Shown here piece after piece: positions 35,459 through 35,628 of a stretch of 35,628 bases of DNA (position 1 is the stretch's first letter; each line of letters opens with the position of its first letter). The notes beneath the pieces are model-generated. The model saw nothing but the letters and a program-made list of their open reading frames with translations, had not been told where the DNA came from and ran no database searches. Source of the stretch: Planctomycetaceae bacterium (GTDB taxonomy: Bacteria > Planctomycetota > Phycisphaerae > Phycisphaerales > SM1A02); assembly GCA_947480055.1 (NCBI GenBank), contig CANKBX010000007.1, positions 1 to 35,628 of the forward strand, written 5' to 3'. Made by a program: the position numbers and the translations under genes.

Positions 35459-35628
35459 TTACGAATACCCAAATTTTTACCGAGTTCGGTGACTTCATGC
35501 TTGTAAAACAACTTGGCGACTTCGGCGCCAATTTCGGCCGCGAGAATATCTTCAATTTGCCTGCGTCCCGCGGTGCTTTGATACAAATCTTCACTCACTT
35601 CGCGCATGGATGTGGACACGGGTTGCCC
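35455..35628 (-). CDS. C-terminal end of a hypothetical protein, truncated by window end
   Basis: Open minus frame GQPVSTSMREVSEDLYQSTAGRRQIEDILAAEIGAEVAKLFYKHEVTELGKNLGIRK*. Confidence 0.6.
   Translation of the reverse strand, partial: GQPVSTSMREVSEDLYQSTAGRRQIEDILAAEIGAEVAKLFYKHEVTELGKNLGIRK

Overview
This 35.6 kb window looks like ordinary bacterial chromosome. Gene content and protein style suggest a planctomycete or Phycisphaerae-like lineage (inference only). It is densely packed with housekeeping genes: lepA (5'-truncated by the window), an OmpH/Skp-like gene, lipB, lpxA, a WalJ/YycJ-type MBL hydrolase, a long purF-type amidophosphoribosyltransferase, rpsD, a SurA-N/PpiD-like membrane protein, a Trbp111/MetG-C-like tRNA-binding protein, ileS, a ZIP transporter, tRNA-Ala(CGC), mutS, a TolC-like protein, a thioredoxin-like protein, obg, rpmA, a GNAT protein, dnaA, a DegT-family protein, an M20 peptidase, dapF, a lipoprotein, csrA, mraZ, a flavin-reductase-like protein, an amidohydrolase and a glycosyltransferase-like protein. 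The strongest candidate for an undescribed system is on the minus strand between mraZ and csrA (about 31683-31963). There, four consecutive hairpins present hexaloops AAGGAC, AAGGAC, AUGGAC and AAGGAU, each closed by C-G and matching the CsrA-binding ARGGAU hexaloop signature. They are followed by a strong intrinsic terminator and then csrA itself. This is a candidate CsrB/RsmZ-like CsrA-sequestering RNA encoded next to its target. Other notable observations: a DegT/PseC-like protein lacking the PLP lysine (K->R) and the pyridine-binding Asp (D->N); a dnaA with diverged DNA-recognition residues, a 12-bp-repeat-encoded Asn/Ser tail and a 21-bp direct-repeat array just downstream; a 10-bp-periodic MraZ-type operator; a 59-aa ORF, missed by the ORF track, coupled to the ZIP transporter; and a coupled lipoprotein-dapF-M20 gene string. 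No searches or folding programs were run. All hairpins were paired by eye.
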